Shown: one piece after another, positions 29,929 to 39,529 of the stretch | How positions within the stretch are numbered: position 1 is the stretch's first letter | Layout: the number at the start of each line of letters is the position of its first letter | IMG/VR virus record: IMGVR_UViG_3300022752_000019 | Span: 1 to 64,000 of that record | Reading direction: 5' to 3' (one strand) | DNA: 64,000 bases | Origin: a virus | The notes under the pieces: model-generated | What the model was told of the DNA's origin: nothing | The model's input: only the letters and a program-made list of their open reading frames with translations | Databases searched by the model: none | Made by a program: the position numbers and the translations under genes

Positions 29929-32900
29929 TCAGGAGACGATGGTGACGCGGATCTTGTTGCACGGGTAAGCGGGCTGCACCGTCACCTCAATCAGCACTGT
30001 ATCAGGAGCAGAGCTGTCCTGAAGCACGCTGTTGAGGGCGGCCCCGTTCACGACACCGGCCTGTACGGAGCGGGCAAGGAAGCCCTCGTTCGCCATGACC
30101 AGCTGATCGATGAACCCGGGGTTGATCACGAACCGGCCGATGAAGACGCGGTTCGTGGCCCGAAGACCCTTGGCAAGGAAGTCGATCGACTTCGTGATGC
30201 TGAGCTCGCGCGCTTCGATCGACGTGCTCTTGGTCGACCTCTGATGGCGGGATGCGATTCGACCACCCTGGTTGATCAGGATGTACCGGCCACCATCAGC
30301 AATGGTGTCCATCTGGTTCTCGCTGAAGGTGTCATCTGTCCCGTACACCTTCGAGAAGCCAGTCATCGAGACCTGGGTGAAGGGCTGCTGCGGGCTCTGT
30401 TCCGCGATCATCGCGGCGATCGCGGCGCAGGTGTAGTAGCCCGGGACCGGAGTCACGATGCCGTCGATGCTGGTGTCCACGTTGCCGCTGAACACGAGGA
30501 AGGTGCGGCGGCTGTTGTACGCCTCACCCTGCGCAGCAGCGGTCGCTGCAACGGCAGCCTTGTCCGTCAGCGTCGTACCCGGGATCAGAAGCTTGCTGCC
30601 GCGCTGCTTGAGCACGTACTGCATGCCAGAGAGGTTCTCGTCATCCGTCCAGTTGAGGGCGGGCGTGTCGTAGAAGCCGTCTGTGTTCTCATCCGAGGCG
30701 AACGTGCTGCGGAGCGTGAGCGCCGTTCCGTTCACTGCGGAGACGGAGAACTTGTAGACGTTCGTCTCCCCGAGGACGGAGACGACGAGCTCCAGGAACA
30801 CGTTGTCGCTGAAGTCGAGTTCCGCAGGGTTCAGGCCGAGCGCAGCAAGGCCCTCGATCGGCGTAGAGCCGAGGGTGATGCTGTTTGTCGAGCCGTTGAC
30901 CTCGGCATCGTTGCCCGCCAGGATGGAGGTATCCATCCTACGAGTGGGCACGCCCTGCCACAGCAGCGCGATGCGCTCGCCCCGCTGCTCCGGAGCAGAC
31001 ATGCTGTCCGCATGGAGCGAGTAGAGCTGCTGAACGAAGGGGTCATCCGTCATCGGAGCGATGGCGTAGACATCCTTGCTCTCGAGGAACGTCAGCGCGG
31101 ACAGGTGCGCTGTGGTCGTGCCCATCGGCGCGGCGTCGTTGACTGCGCTCACACCCAGCGCCGAGACCGACTGAGACGGCGCGTTCTGGAGCATGAGGAA
31201 GCAGGCCAGAGCCAGCGGGTTCTCGGTGGAGATGGGGCCGATCGCAGCATCCATCGTGTCTACATCTTGGAAGGTCAGCAGCGCAGGGTTTCGCGCCGCC
31301 GCCGTCACGTCGAGCCGGAGGCCGACATACTCGATGTAGACCCTTGCCCCGCTTGCCGACAGGTCCAGAGGAGCGCCGGTGCTGCGGTTGCGGAGCGCAT
31401 GCGGGCTGATGTGCGCGATGCCCTCGCCGTCCACGTAGAAGCTGGGATTGGGGCGGCCCTCGCCAGTTGCAGATGACGAACCGAACAGCACATCGTACGC
31501 GCTGCTGTCCTCGTCGACATTGACGGAGGAGGCTGCGCCCGCAAACGCGGAAGTGAGGACGAGCGCGAGGTCGTCCTCGCTGGCGACGTCTACCGCACCG
31601 CCGACGGTCTCGTTGATCGCATCAACGGCCTCTCGCAGAGAGTTCGAAGTGAAGTCCACTTCGTAAACGTGCGGGTTGCTGTCGAGGGTGAACTCGATGC
31701 GAGTGCCCTTGAGGATGTCGTCGCCAGCCCCAGTACCGGTTCCACTGCCGCCTTCAAATGCAACACGGGTGACGGCGGGAACCGAGACCGTGAGGTCATT
31801 TGTGTCGCCGCCCCGAACTAGCGTAAACACTAAGTTTCCGCCGTCGATTGTCATGTCGATCAGGTGGGTCAGCTGCGAGTCGTTCTTGAAGTAGATCTTG
31901 TACACACCGCCGACCGCTGCCGATCCTGCAAGAGTTTCAGCAAAGTCTGCAAGGCTTGCTTCTGCTCCCGGGACTGTCGCGGTCCATGAGGGCAGCGAAA
32001 CATCGTCATGAGTCACGGCAAAGGTGAATGTCACCGAAGTTGCCAACGCGTGGTCTACGACAGTCGTAGCTACGGAGGCACGCTCCGCGTACTCTACGTC
32101 GACGCCAGTTGCACTGTCACCGGCTGCAAGGCCGAAGATGGTGTGGACGGCGGCCGACCCACCCGGAAGGATGGTCACGCTTTGGTCCGCGCCGGTCTTG
32201 ACGGTCTTGATCAGTAGGATCTTGTCTGACCCGACCGTGCCGAGCGAGAACACGAGACCTGCGAGATCTGCGTTGTCGTTCAGGCTGTCGCGTGCTTCTG
32301 TAAGATCTGCCCCCACAGCGGCAGTGAACGTATGCGTCACGTCATCCAGTGTGACACCGTCCTCTACAATCCGGAAGGAGATGGTTCCGCCAGTGAGCGC
32401 GGGAATTGTTGCCGAGAACTCTGCGCCCATCAGCTGTGCCGGAAGGGCCGCAATCGCGTCAGTGTCGTCTCCGACAAGCTCCGCTGCAACTGGAGCCGGA
32501 GTCACAGAGCCCCACACCAGGTTGTTTGCGATGAAGTAGGCAAACACGGGAGCGAAGGGAACACCGGCAGAAGGCGTGCTGACCTCGATGGTCGAGTAGA
32601 CGGACGAGGTGATGTTTCCGTCCGCATCGAAAGTCGAGCGCGCAGAGTCAAGCACTCCCAGCTTGAAGCGGGACGACTCGACAGCGGTAACCACCGCGCC
32701 GCCGACCTGAGTTCCGTCTGCCCAGAACTCATCGCCCGGAGTGGTTGCAGTTGCCGCCTTCAGCGGAATGGTGGCACCGGAGCCGGTGAATACCGGAGCA
32801 GATGCCGTTCCGGCAAACAGTCTCCCATCCTTACCGCGAAGGAAGAAAGGACCGGAAGGAAGATCCCCGACATGGAACTCAACCCAGGGAGTAGTCAAGT

Positions 32901-33657
32901 CTCCGTCCAGGTCATCCTGACCTCGGAATCCCGAGCCTTCTACGCGGTAGGTTGTGGCAGAGGCAAGTGGCGACCCCTCCCCTGCGGTGAGTGCGGGGAG
33001 GGCACTTCCGGTAATGAACAGGGACGACGACGCCCCGTAGGCTCGGCTCTGAACAACGACACCTGCGTCACTGCTCAGATCTTCATCGAAATCGGAAAGG
33101 TCACTAAACGCAGTAGCGGTGATTCCAGGAACCGAGCTAAGCGCGAGGGCGACGGCTTCTGCGCTCATCGTTCCGCTGAAAGGGATCACAGTCGGGTTGG
33201 CGTTGCTCGGCGAGTTCGCCTTGATGTTGAGCAGAACCGTAGTGCTGCCGAAGACAAAGGATCCTCCACCAGAGTCGAAGACAACCAGCGCGCTGCGCGC
33301 GTCGTTGAGCGCCGCAAGGAAGGCGGAGCCCGTGCTGCCGTGGCTTCCGCGCGGAAGCGTGGTCATCGCACCCGCGTAGAGGAGGCGCGCGCCAACCTGC
33401 GCTTCGTCGACGTTGATCTCGTCGATGTTGTCACGCGGGTCGGGGAACTCTGCCTGAGTGATCGCCAGCGCAGCTTGCGTGTACCGCTGCGTCGTGTACT
33501 CGGCGTCGCTGTTCACGCCGCCAGAGTTGTCCAGGGCCCGGACGATCTGGTAGCACGGAGCCACGACAACCGGGTTGAGGGTCGGAGTCGCAACCGCGGC
33601 AGGAGTCTCACGAAGCTCCTGAACAACGATCACACCGGGGCGATTTTCACTTGCCAT
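29929..33657 (-). CDS. Tail sheath protein, unusually large (1242 aa)
   Basis: The N-terminus (R-P-G-V-I-V-V-Q-E, then V-V-V-A-P-C-Y-Q-I-V) and the C-terminal third match contractile tail sheaths. The C-terminal third includes a Y-N-S-R-R-T-F-L-V-F-S-G strand, P-G-Y-Y-T-C-A-A-I-A-A-M-I and F-I-G-R-F-V-I-N-P. The middle, about residues 130-800, is a chain of beta-rich inserted domains. T4 gp18 is about 660 residues, so this sheath has roughly double mass and probably a thick outer surface. Confirms a myovirus tail. Confidence 0.88.
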   Translation of the reverse strand: MASENRPGVIVVQELRETPAAVATPTLNPVVVAPCYQIVRALDNSGGVNSDAEYTTQRYTQAALAITQAEFPDPRDNIDEINVDEAQVGARLLYAGAMTTLPRGSHGSTGSAFLAALNDARSALVVFDSGGGSFVFGSTTVLLNIKANSPSNANPTVIPFSGTMSAEAVALALSSVPGITATAFSDLSDFDEDLSSDAGVVVQSRAYGASSSLFITGSALPALTAGEGSPLASATTYRVEGSGFRGQDDLDGDLTTPWVEFHVGDLPSGPFFLRGKDGRLFAGTASAPVFTGSGATIPLKAATATTPGDEFWADGTQVGGAVVTAVESSRFKLGVLDSARSTFDADGNITSSVYSTIEVSTPSAGVPFAPVFAYFIANNLVWGSVTPAPVAAELVGDDTDAIAALPAQLMGAEFSATIPALTGGTISFRIVEDGVTLDDVTHTFTAAVGADLTEARDSLNDNADLAGLVFSLGTVGSDKILLIKTVKTGADQSVTILPGGSAAVHTIFGLAAGDSATGVDVEYAERASVATTVVDHALATSVTFTFAVTHDDVSLPSWTATVPGAEASLADFAETLAGSAAVGGVYKIYFKNDSQLTHLIDMTIDGGNLVFTLVRGGDTNDLTVSVPAVTRVAFEGGSGTGTGAGDDILKGTRIEFTLDSNPHVYEVDFTSNSLREAVDAINETVGGAVDVASEDDLALVLTSAFAGAASSVNVDEDSSAYDVLFGSSSATGEGRPNPSFYVDGEGIAHISPHALRNRSTGAPLDLSASGARVYIEYVGLRLDVTAAARNPALLTFQDVDTMDAAIGPISTENPLALACFLMLQNAPSQSVSALGVSAVNDAAPMGTTTAHLSALTFLESKDVYAIAPMTDDPFVQQLYSLHADSMSAPEQRGERIALLWQGVPTRRMDTSILAGNDAEVNGSTNSITLGSTPIEGLAALGLNPAELDFSDNVFLELVVSVLGETNVYKFSVSAVNGTALTLRSTFASDENTDGFYDTPALNWTDDENLSGMQYVLKQRGSKLLIPGTTLTDKAAVAATAAAQGEAYNSRRTFLVFSGNVDTSIDGIVTPVPGYYTCAAIAAMIAEQSPQQPFTQVSMTGFSKVYGTDDTFSENQMDTIADGGRYILINQGGRIASRHQRSTKSTSIEARELSITKSIDFLAKGLRATNRVFIGRFVINPGFIDQLVMANEGFLARSVQAGVVNGAALNSVLQDSSAPDTVLIEVTVQPAYPCNKIRVTIVS

Positions 33658-33663
33658 GGGAGA

Positions 33664-34509
33664 TTACTCCTGGTCGTCCTGGAAGGCTTCGAGACCCGAG
33701 ATTTGGAAATCTTCGATCCCGCTGTGAATGACTTCGGTAACTGGTCTGTGTGAGGTCTGGATACCGTTGCTTCGGTTGACGATTCTACCACCACCAAGAC
33801 GACGTACGCGGACATCGTCGGTGTTCATCGCCAATCTTATTGAAGAGATGGTCTCATCCTCTCGGAACTCGTACTCAGAGGCTCTTCTCGAGCCGGTGAT
33901 TAGATCAAGCGATCTAAACTGAGGGGATTGTTTCGGCGTGGTTTCCCACGTCCACTGAAGCTGGAACGGAATGTTAACCTGACACATGATCAGCTGCCCG
34001 GGATCTCCCATGACAAGCTGACCCGGAGGACTCGGTGAGTTTACAGTCGGGGAGGGCCGTGCGATAGAGTAAAAGCCACCAGGGCTCTCCAACAGTCGCT
34101 GATTCACCCGAGTGTGGTGTGCGACGAGATGTGCAAGACGCATCGCGGTGATGTCAGAGTCCGCGAGCGTGTAGACAACAAGGTGACCAGCCAGCAGGTC
34201 GGTGCGCTTCCGGGCCCCAGTATTGGGGTTGTAGGACAACAAGTTGTCGATGCCGATGCCGGCGAACTGGTACGGGCCCATCACGACAGTGATTGCCGGC
34301 CGCTTGCCAACTACTTCCGTATTTAGGGGAGCCTGGCCCCGGATCATGATCTCCGTAACTTCATCATCGGGCTCCCAATGGAAGGTGCCCTTGGGCATCC
34401 AGTTAAAGAGTCCTTGAAGGTACTGCACATACAAACGCATGGCAAAGACGGCAGGGTCGTCACCTCTGCCGATCTCGAGTGCTGTGCGTCTGGTATGCGC
34501 GAAGCTCAC
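33664..34509 (-). CDS. Virion protein upstream of sheath, 281 aa
   Basis: Follows the 34506 gene with a 4-nt overlap and precedes the sheath by 6 nt. Alpha/beta with F-H-W-E-P-D-D-E-V-T-E-I-M-I near residue 45. The position suggests a tail terminator or neck protein. No family is recognised. Confidence 0.6.
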   Translation of the reverse strand: MSFAHTRRTALEIGRGDDPAVFAMRLYVQYLQGLFNWMPKGTFHWEPDDEVTEIMIRGQAPLNTEVVGKRPAITVVMGPYQFAGIGIDNLLSYNPNTGARKRTDLLAGHLVVYTLADSDITAMRLAHLVAHHTRVNQRLLESPGGFYSIARPSPTVNSPSPPGQLVMGDPGQLIMCQVNIPFQLQWTWETTPKQSPQFRSLDLITGSRRASEYEFREDETISSIRLAMNTDDVRVRRLGGGRIVNRSNGIQTSHRPVTEVIHSGIEDFQISGLEAFQDDQE

Positions 34510-34823
34510 TTACGACTCTTCTCCTCAATCTCGCGGCGCTTGTCCATTCTATCCCTGATGTACTCGGAAAGCGCGTAACTTCCGACCGCAGATGCAGCTC
34601 CGGCCGCTCCGGCTCCGAGAGATTGAAGGTGCTTTAGAACTTCAGCCTTTCTCTCCGGGCTCATCTTTGCGAGCCGGGAGGAGATGCCGGGCGTATCGAG
34701 GAGGCGGCGCGTTAGCGCGCCTCCTCCGATACCTCCAATCAGGGAGCCAGCTCCTGCTGCCAGAGTAGGAAGACCGACGATCTTGACGATGCTTTCCTTC
34801 TTTTCGGGTTTCTTTTCACTCAT
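34506..34823 (-). CDS. Small glycine-zipper protein, 105 aa
   Basis: Lys/Glu-rich N-terminus, then a Gly-rich hydrophobic hairpin (AAGAGSLIGGIGGGALTRRL and a following LGAGAAGAASAVGSYAL), and a charged helix at the end. Overlaps both neighbours by 4 nt (ATGA). A member of the glycine-zipper set of this phage. Confidence 0.7.
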   Translation of the reverse strand: MSEKKPEKKESIVKIVGLPTLAAGAGSLIGGIGGGALTRRLLDTPGISSRLAKMSPERKAEVLKHLQSLGAGAAGAASAVGSYALSEYIRDRMDKRREIEEKSRK

Positions 34824-35698
34824 AGTTTCACCCCGTACATCCCAAATACGTCGACGGTCGTTGCCTTGGAGGCTTCCTGCGTGTGTGCATGTTGGTAGTT
34901 CCGAGGAGGGACGAGCACCACTGTGGAAGTATCTACCTTGAGGGGGATCTTGTCCTCAATCGATCCTTTCTGGATCAATGCCATTTTGATCTCGGCGCGA
35001 ACCAGGGAGCCGGACATCGTTGTTCCACCGGACTCAACGACTCTGTACCTACGGTTCTGGTTATCAACGATCAAGTCAAGAGGCTTGATGCCAGGGCTCG
35101 GGCCGCACCGAAGCTGTGCCATCTGAACCCGGCGATGATCTTCGACCATAACTTGCTCAGTCTCAGGCATTGCGTCAATCTGCGCCCAGAAGGATGTCGG
35201 GTAGTGATATCCGCCGCTAAATCCTGTACCCCAGCACGTAGGACAGCGTGCGTCTATGGTCTTTCCAAGAACTGTGTCGTAGCAGGAGGGGCACCGCTGA
35301 CCAAATGACCTACGTGGAAACAGCCAACACTTGACTCCCACGAACTCCTCGAACAAGACGCGTTCGAGTCGAATCATCTCCGTGGCGAGGATGTTCGGAG
35401 CACCTTCCTTGTCAAACGTATCGGAGTAGATGCTGCGGTCCGTTGGGACGTGTCGGCAGCGAATTCGGTAGTACAGAGTTCTCGCATTGGTAGTAATTGC
35501 GTGAACGCTATTGTCTCGAATGAAGTACTGATCAATGAGCGGCCCAGCGATAGAGTCCCATGGTCCCGCCTCGGCCTCCGAGCGTTCCACGTAGAACTCA
35601 TACTGCTGAATGTCCTCCGTCGTCGGCTCAATCTCCCAAAACACGTCATTGTGGTTCAGAGAGAAGGAGACAACACGCTCATTTCTAATTTGCAGCAT
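34820..35698 (-). CDS. Virion protein with zinc-binding CxxC knuckle, 292 aa
   Basis: The N-terminal part looks like a fibronectin-type-III domain (VFWEIEPTTEDIQQYEFYVE). A zinc site follows: C-P-S-C (about residue 136) and C-P-T-C-W-G-T-G (about 151), like half of a DnaJ zinc finger. The C-terminal part is beta-rich. Such FN3 plus C-x-x-C-x-G-x-G proteins occur in the neck region of large phages, from memory. Likely a head-tail connector component. Confidence 0.6.
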   Translation of the reverse strand: MLQIRNERVVSFSLNHNDVFWEIEPTTEDIQQYEFYVERSEAEAGPWDSIAGPLIDQYFIRDNSVHAITTNARTLYYRIRCRHVPTDRSIYSDTFDKEGAPNILATEMIRLERVLFEEFVGVKCWLFPRRSFGQRCPSCYDTVLGKTIDARCPTCWGTGFSGGYHYPTSFWAQIDAMPETEQVMVEDHRRVQMAQLRCGPSPGIKPLDLIVDNQNRRYRVVESGGTTMSGSLVRAEIKMALIQKGSIEDKIPLKVDTSTVVLVPPRNYQHAHTQEASKATTVDVFGMYGVKL

Positions 35699-36176
35699 TG
35701 GTTGCCTTCTTTAGTGCACGACGAGTTAGTCCCGCAGAAAGAAGGCCTGCCCCAATAGCCGACAAGCCAGCGGCTGCGTATGGGTTATCCGCGCGCATCT
35801 TTGCAATACGCTGTCTGAGGTCCAGAACTGCACGAGACAACTTGGAGGGCTTGCCTTCCTGTCTCTCGACCTCCCTCAAGCGAGCCGCATCCGCAGCCAG
35901 TTCAGCCTGTTCCTTGCTCAAGCCCGACTTGGTTTTCTTTGACTGATACCCCGAGTAGCCTGCGCCAATCAGGCTCATGATGCCCCCTGCAATGAGCTCA
36001 GGGCCATTCTCTTTTAGAAGAGCGTGACGAATCTTTTCTTTTACAGGAGAAGACGCTGCGACTTTGGTTGTATCCGCCCAAAATTGAACAGCCGCAAGTT
36101 GGCGCTCACGCGGTGATACCGCCCTCCAAATTTCGTCCGGAATCTCGGAATGCGAATGAAGAAATAAGTCTTCCAT
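35685..36176 (-). CDS. Helical membrane-like virion protein, 163 aa
   Basis: The start MEDLFLHSHSEIPDEIW was chosen because it follows the previous stop by 7 nt; an in-frame ATG 33 nt earlier also exists. It has a T-T-K-V-A-A-S tag at about residue 35, a hydrophobic Gly segment (GGIMSLIGAGYSGYQS), a coiled coil and a second Gly/Ala segment with basic end. Overlaps the next gene by 14 nt. Confidence 0.62.
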   Translation of the reverse strand: MEDLFLHSHSEIPDEIWRAVSPRERQLAAVQFWADTTKVAASSPVKEKIRHALLKENGPELIAGGIMSLIGAGYSGYQSKKTKSGLSKEQAELAADAARLREVERQEGKPSKLSRAVLDLRQRIAKMRADNPYAAAGLSAIGAGLLSAGLTRRALKKATNAAN

Positions 36177-36183
36177 GCCGGCC

Positions 36184-36684
36184 TCAGAAGTTGGAGAAGT
36201 AGACGCCATTGATGACGAAGTACTCGGACTCTACACCGCCCCCTTCGAATGCGTACTCCACATTCAGGGAGGACTTCACACGCAGTTTTTTCTGCTCATA
36301 GCTGTTGCGAAGCATCTGAATCCAGCCCAGAAGAAACTGAGACTTGTCGGAGACAGAGACAGAGATGCCGCCGTCCGAGTAGTTCATTTGGTTCCGGAGC
36401 TGGAGAAGTCCAACAGACTCAAGGATGCGGATGACCGCCCCTTCCCGAAGCATGCTGAGAGACGGAAAGTTCTTCAGCCCCACGTTCCCGATAAAGGGCG
36501 GGGTCGAGTTGTAGTCATCGATCGCGTCTACGACAGCCCACGCGATCATTCGATCACTCGTTTCCTCTCCCGAGATGAGTCGGTTGAGCTCGGGGAAGTC
36601 CCGAAGGTAGAGACGGATCACCGCAACGACTTCGTTCATCCGCTTGCTGGCGGATGGGATGGTTGTCGTAGACTCGAAGGACAT
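36184..36684 (-). CDS. Neck-region virion protein, 166 aa
   Basis: Helical N-terminal half with R-L-Y-L-R-D-F-P-E-L and a beta C-terminal half. Size and place between capsid and sheath fit a head-completion or adaptor protein. No family is recognised. 1-nt overlap with the preceding gene. Confidence 0.6.
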   Translation of the reverse strand: MSFESTTTIPSASKRMNEVVAVIRLYLRDFPELNRLISGEETSDRMIAWAVVDAIDDYNSTPPFIGNVGLKNFPSLSMLREGAVIRILESVGLLQLRNQMNYSDGGISVSVSDKSQFLLGWIQMLRNSYEQKKLRVKSSLNVEYAFEGGGVESEYFVINGVYFSNF

Positions 36685-37151
36685 TAGTCACGCTCCTCGT
36701 ACTCATTACCATGCCGGGTCCAGCGCCGCAGCCAGAAGAAGGACTCAGGGCTGACCGCGACCTCTGGGTTGAACAGGGCACGGGAAAGCAGAATCGCAAG
36801 CATCGCCTTGCCCGGCTGCCGTGCGAAGCTGAGCGAAGGAGAGACCTGCTGGCAGAGCTCCAGCAGCTCCTCGCGCTCCAGCGAGCGCAAGTACTCGAGG
36901 GCCTCAGTCGGCGTCATCGGGTTCGCCGCAACCGCAAGGTTGCGAAGCGCGGAGCGACTGGTCGACGTGAGCTTGGGGGGAAGGGTGCGACCAATCCACA
37001 GGTGGGTTCCATGGAGAGCGCGTACCTTGGGCGTGATTTCCGACTCCGGCACGTCTGCAAACTTACCGGGTCGGATGAGCGTGGTGCCCACGCAAATCGC
37101 GGAAGGAGTCGACTCGGTGTTGGGCCGGTCGCTGATGTTGTGGACGATCAT
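36684..37151 (-). CDS. Neck-region virion protein, 155 aa
   Basis: N-terminal beta module (V-G-T-T-L-I-R-P-G-K-F-A-D-V-P) like that of the next upstream protein, then a helical domain with M-T-P-T-E-A-L-E-Y-L-R-S-L. No family is recognised. 4-nt overlap with the preceding gene. Confidence 0.6.
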   Translation of the reverse strand: MIVHNISDRPNTESTPSAICVGTTLIRPGKFADVPESEITPKVRALHGTHLWIGRTLPPKLTSTSRSALRNLAVAANPMTPTEALEYLRSLEREELLELCQQVSPSLSFARQPGKAMLAILLSRALFNPEVAVSPESFFWLRRWTRHGNEYEERD

Positions 37152-37696
37152 GCGAGCCTCTCCAGGATGGCGTCAACAAGTTGGGCCTTCGAGAGGCCAG
37201 TTCCATTGCCACCGCCGAGTTCCGCCAGCTTGGTCCGAAGCTCTGCGTTCTTGAGCTCGAGGAGTTCGTCCCGCGATGTCCTCTCCGGTACGGGCTCAGC
37301 GATTGGCTCTGGTGACACGTCGTCCGCCAAGGCACCCGTGACGACTTCGGTCGCTACCTCAGTAGCAACCACAGTCTCCACGATCTGCGGAGGCACCTCT
37401 TCTACGAGGACCTGCGGCTCAGGCTGGACTGATGCCTTTACCATCGCGCGCAGAGCATCCTCCGTAATCTGCTGATACGGGGACGCCGAGAACACGCGCA
37501 GGACGCCACACCGCGTCATCTCGGCGAGGGTCAGAAAGTCTCTGTCGTCAAGGACAGCAGTCTCGACAGTTCGGCTGCGTCGCGGCGGAAGCCTGTGACC
37601 TCCGATCAACGGAGCGGGGATTACGCTGCCGGGGTTGCGGCGACGAATCTCAAGTGTAGACGGCTCTCTGACGACGTTCTGGATGACGATCTTCAT
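37148..37696 (-). CDS. Virion protein with C-terminal SAP/HeH-like helix pair
   Basis: A 182-residue protein: beta-rich first 80 residues, a Val/Glu/Pro-rich flexible linker (about 85-135), then E-L-L-E-L-K-N-A-E-L-R-T-K-L followed by G-L-S-K-A-Q-L-V-D-A-I-L. The last is the helix-extension-helix pattern of SAP/Rho-N-type nucleic-acid-binding modules. First gene after the capsid terminator. Confidence 0.65.
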   Translation of the reverse strand: MKIVIQNVVREPSTLEIRRRNPGSVIPAPLIGGHRLPPRRSRTVETAVLDDRDFLTLAEMTRCGVLRVFSASPYQQITEDALRAMVKASVQPEPQVLVEEVPPQIVETVVATEVATEVVTGALADDVSPEPIAEPVPERTSRDELLELKNAELRTKLAELGGGNGTGLSKAQLVDAILERLA

Positions 37697-37718
37697 GTCA
37701 TCTCCTGTGTAAGTGAAA

Positions 37719-37747
37719 AGCCCCGGCCCGATGACCGGACCGGGGCT
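37719..37747 (-). terminator. Terminator after the capsid gene
   Basis: Minus-strand hairpin AGCCCCGG ... CCGGGGCT with an inner CCGG pairing, followed by TTTTC. It would partly uncouple the highly expressed capsid message from the neck genes. Confidence 0.8.
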
Positions 37748-37770
37748 AAAGACCGCCAGGGCCTCAACGA

Positions 37771-38898
37771 TCAGAAGACGTTGATGCTCGGGAAGGTCAG
37801 ACCCTCGGCGACCTTGTTGTTGAGTGCGCCGATGGCGGACTCTTCGACAGGGCGCACGGCCGAACCGCTCGCGTGGGTAGCGTCACCAGGGTAGAGCTCG
37901 AGCTTCACCACCGCAGCGATGTTGCCGAAGCCCATACCGACGTCCATCCAGGCCTGCCAGAAGATTCGGTTCGCCACCTTGTCGATGTAGAACTTCACAT
38001 CGTTCAGGGTGTAGTTGCGGCCGAAGAACTCCGGAGCCGTGAAGACGTAGACGTTCCCCTCGCGGAGAATGTCGTTCTTGATGGTGCGGATGATGCGGAG
38101 GCCGAGGACCTTGTTGTAGGTGTAGCCGTCCAGGGCGGTCTCGCTCTGGAGACGATCACCATAGTCCTCGTGGGTCCACTGGTCGAAATCGTCCGTGTCA
38201 GACTCAGTCATGAGCATGAGCGCGGGACGAAGACGGCCAGCGCGGATGGTCTCCGAGCCGACGACGATCTGGCGCTTGAGGAGCTTCTTGATGTTCACGA
38301 TGTCAGCGCGCTGAATCGCGTACGTCTCGAAGTCCGTTTGCCCACCGCCCGACTGGGTGGCGAGCACGCCCTTGATCTTCGAGATCGACACACCCGTGCC
38401 GACGTAGAATGCAGAGGAGCCGGAGTTGCCCTCAGCCTGCATGGCGTCGATGCAGGACTCAACGTGGTTCAGGAACTCGCGGTCCTTCACCTCGACCATG
38501 TCCTTGAGCGAGTTCTCCTCGATGATGCGCGTGATCGGCATCTCGTAGGCCATCAGCTCCTGCTCAACGATCTCGAACTTGAGGGACGAGATGGTGAAGA
38601 AGCCGATCGCGTACCGCTTGCCGTTCACGTACTCAGCGGTGGGCTGCCCACGGAAGTTGACGGACATCGCCCGGCTGCCCGGCTCAATGTCGACGATCTT
38701 CACGAGGGTGTCGTGCTCGGTGCTGCGCTGAAGGTCGCCACGCACAACACGCTCGTTCGGGACGATCATGTCGGCAAAGCTGGACTCGCGTAGGCGGTCC
38801 TTGATGTAGTTCAGGCTGGCGGCGGCGGTCTTCGTCGGTCCCTCAGTCTCGAGGCGCTCGATGAAGCCCGAGTTCACCATATCGGCAGAGTAGTCCAT
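37771..38898 (-). CDS. Major capsid protein
   Basis: A 375-residue protein followed by its own terminator. The plan is HK97-like: helical N-terminal arm (T-K-T-A-A-A-S-L-N-Y-I-K-D-R-L, about residues 22-36), E-loop-like strands (V-N-F-R-G-Q-P-T-A-E-Y), a long spine helix rich in Glu (about 115-160), and a C-terminal A-domain with F-F-G-R-N-Y-T-L-N-D-V-K-F-Y. The K-T-A-A tag in the arm may be a maturation cleavage site. Confidence 0.75.
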   Translation of the reverse strand: MDYSADMVNSGFIERLETEGPTKTAAASLNYIKDRLRESSFADMIVPNERVVRGDLQRSTEHDTLVKIVDIEPGSRAMSVNFRGQPTAEYVNGKRYAIGFFTISSLKFEIVEQELMAYEMPITRIIEENSLKDMVEVKDREFLNHVESCIDAMQAEGNSGSSAFYVGTGVSISKIKGVLATQSGGGQTDFETYAIQRADIVNIKKLLKRQIVVGSETIRAGRLRPALMLMTESDTDDFDQWTHEDYGDRLQSETALDGYTYNKVLGLRIIRTIKNDILREGNVYVFTAPEFFGRNYTLNDVKFYIDKVANRIFWQAWMDVGMGFGNIAAVVKLELYPGDATHASGSAVRPVEESAIGALNNKVAEGLTFPSINVF

Positions 38899-38923
38899 GG
38901 TGTTCTCCTACGGGGCTGGGGGA

Positions 38924-39517
38924 TCAGAACTGGTAGCCGGGCTGGAACAGCACGGTGGCGTCGTTGGTGCCGTGGACCTGGAGGATGGTCCCGGCGTACC
39001 AGGAACCAGCCGTCGGAGCAGGGGCCGTCGTAGCTGCGTCTGCGGCAGAGGCCGACACCAGCGCAGAGACCAGGCGACCGTTGGCATCCTCGCAGATGTA
39101 CACGTACACCTGCTCACCCTCGTCGCCCGTGTCGCAGACGATCATCTTCGTCCGGAACTCAAAGCCAGAGGGGCCAGTGATGCAGTGCGCCTTGCGGGTC
39201 AGCTGGGCGTCGTAACGGCCGCGCTCCTGGAAGTACAGGAAGCAGGGACGGGACGCAGCAGCGTTCTGTGCGTCATTTACGATCGAGAGGGCCGATGCCG
39301 CGCCAGACCCGGTGACTGCGCCAGAGGCGAGGCTGCGCGTGAACTTGCCGCCAGACATCTGAAGCCACTCACCCTCCTGGAGAGGATGTGCGACGTCAGG
39401 GTTGAACACGTTCATCGAGGCGCTGCCCTCGACGTTCGCGCTCGCCTGGAAGGCCAGGTCACGCGTGTAGAGGGTAGAGTACCCAGGGTTCAGGATGGTA
39501 ACGAACTGACCAGCCAT
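38924..39517 (-). CDS. Probable capsid decoration protein, 197 aa
   Basis: Lies 25 nt upstream of the capsid gene. All-beta, starting F-V-T-I-L-N-P-G-Y-S-T-L, with a Gly/Ser/Ala-rich centre and an Ala/Pro linker near the end. An F-E-F-R-T-K-M-I segment is shared with the fibre-like protein at 20059. A head-stabilising or surface protein is likely from position. Confidence 0.55.
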   Translation of the reverse strand: MAGQFVTILNPGYSTLYTRDLAFQASANVEGSASMNVFNPDVAHPLQEGEWLQMSGGKFTRSLASGAVTGSGAASALSIVNDAQNAAASRPCFLYFQERGRYDAQLTRKAHCITGPSGFEFRTKMIVCDTGDEGEQVYVYICEDANGRLVSALVSASAADAATTAPAPTAGSWYAGTILQVHGTNDATVLFQPGYQF

Positions 39518-39529
39518 GGTTGTCTCCGT

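Noticed and set aside
30244-33753. Plus-strand reading frames of over 400 codons opposite the sheath gene
   Set aside because: They mirror the codon pattern of the sheath gene, lack protein-like motifs and have no ribosome sites.
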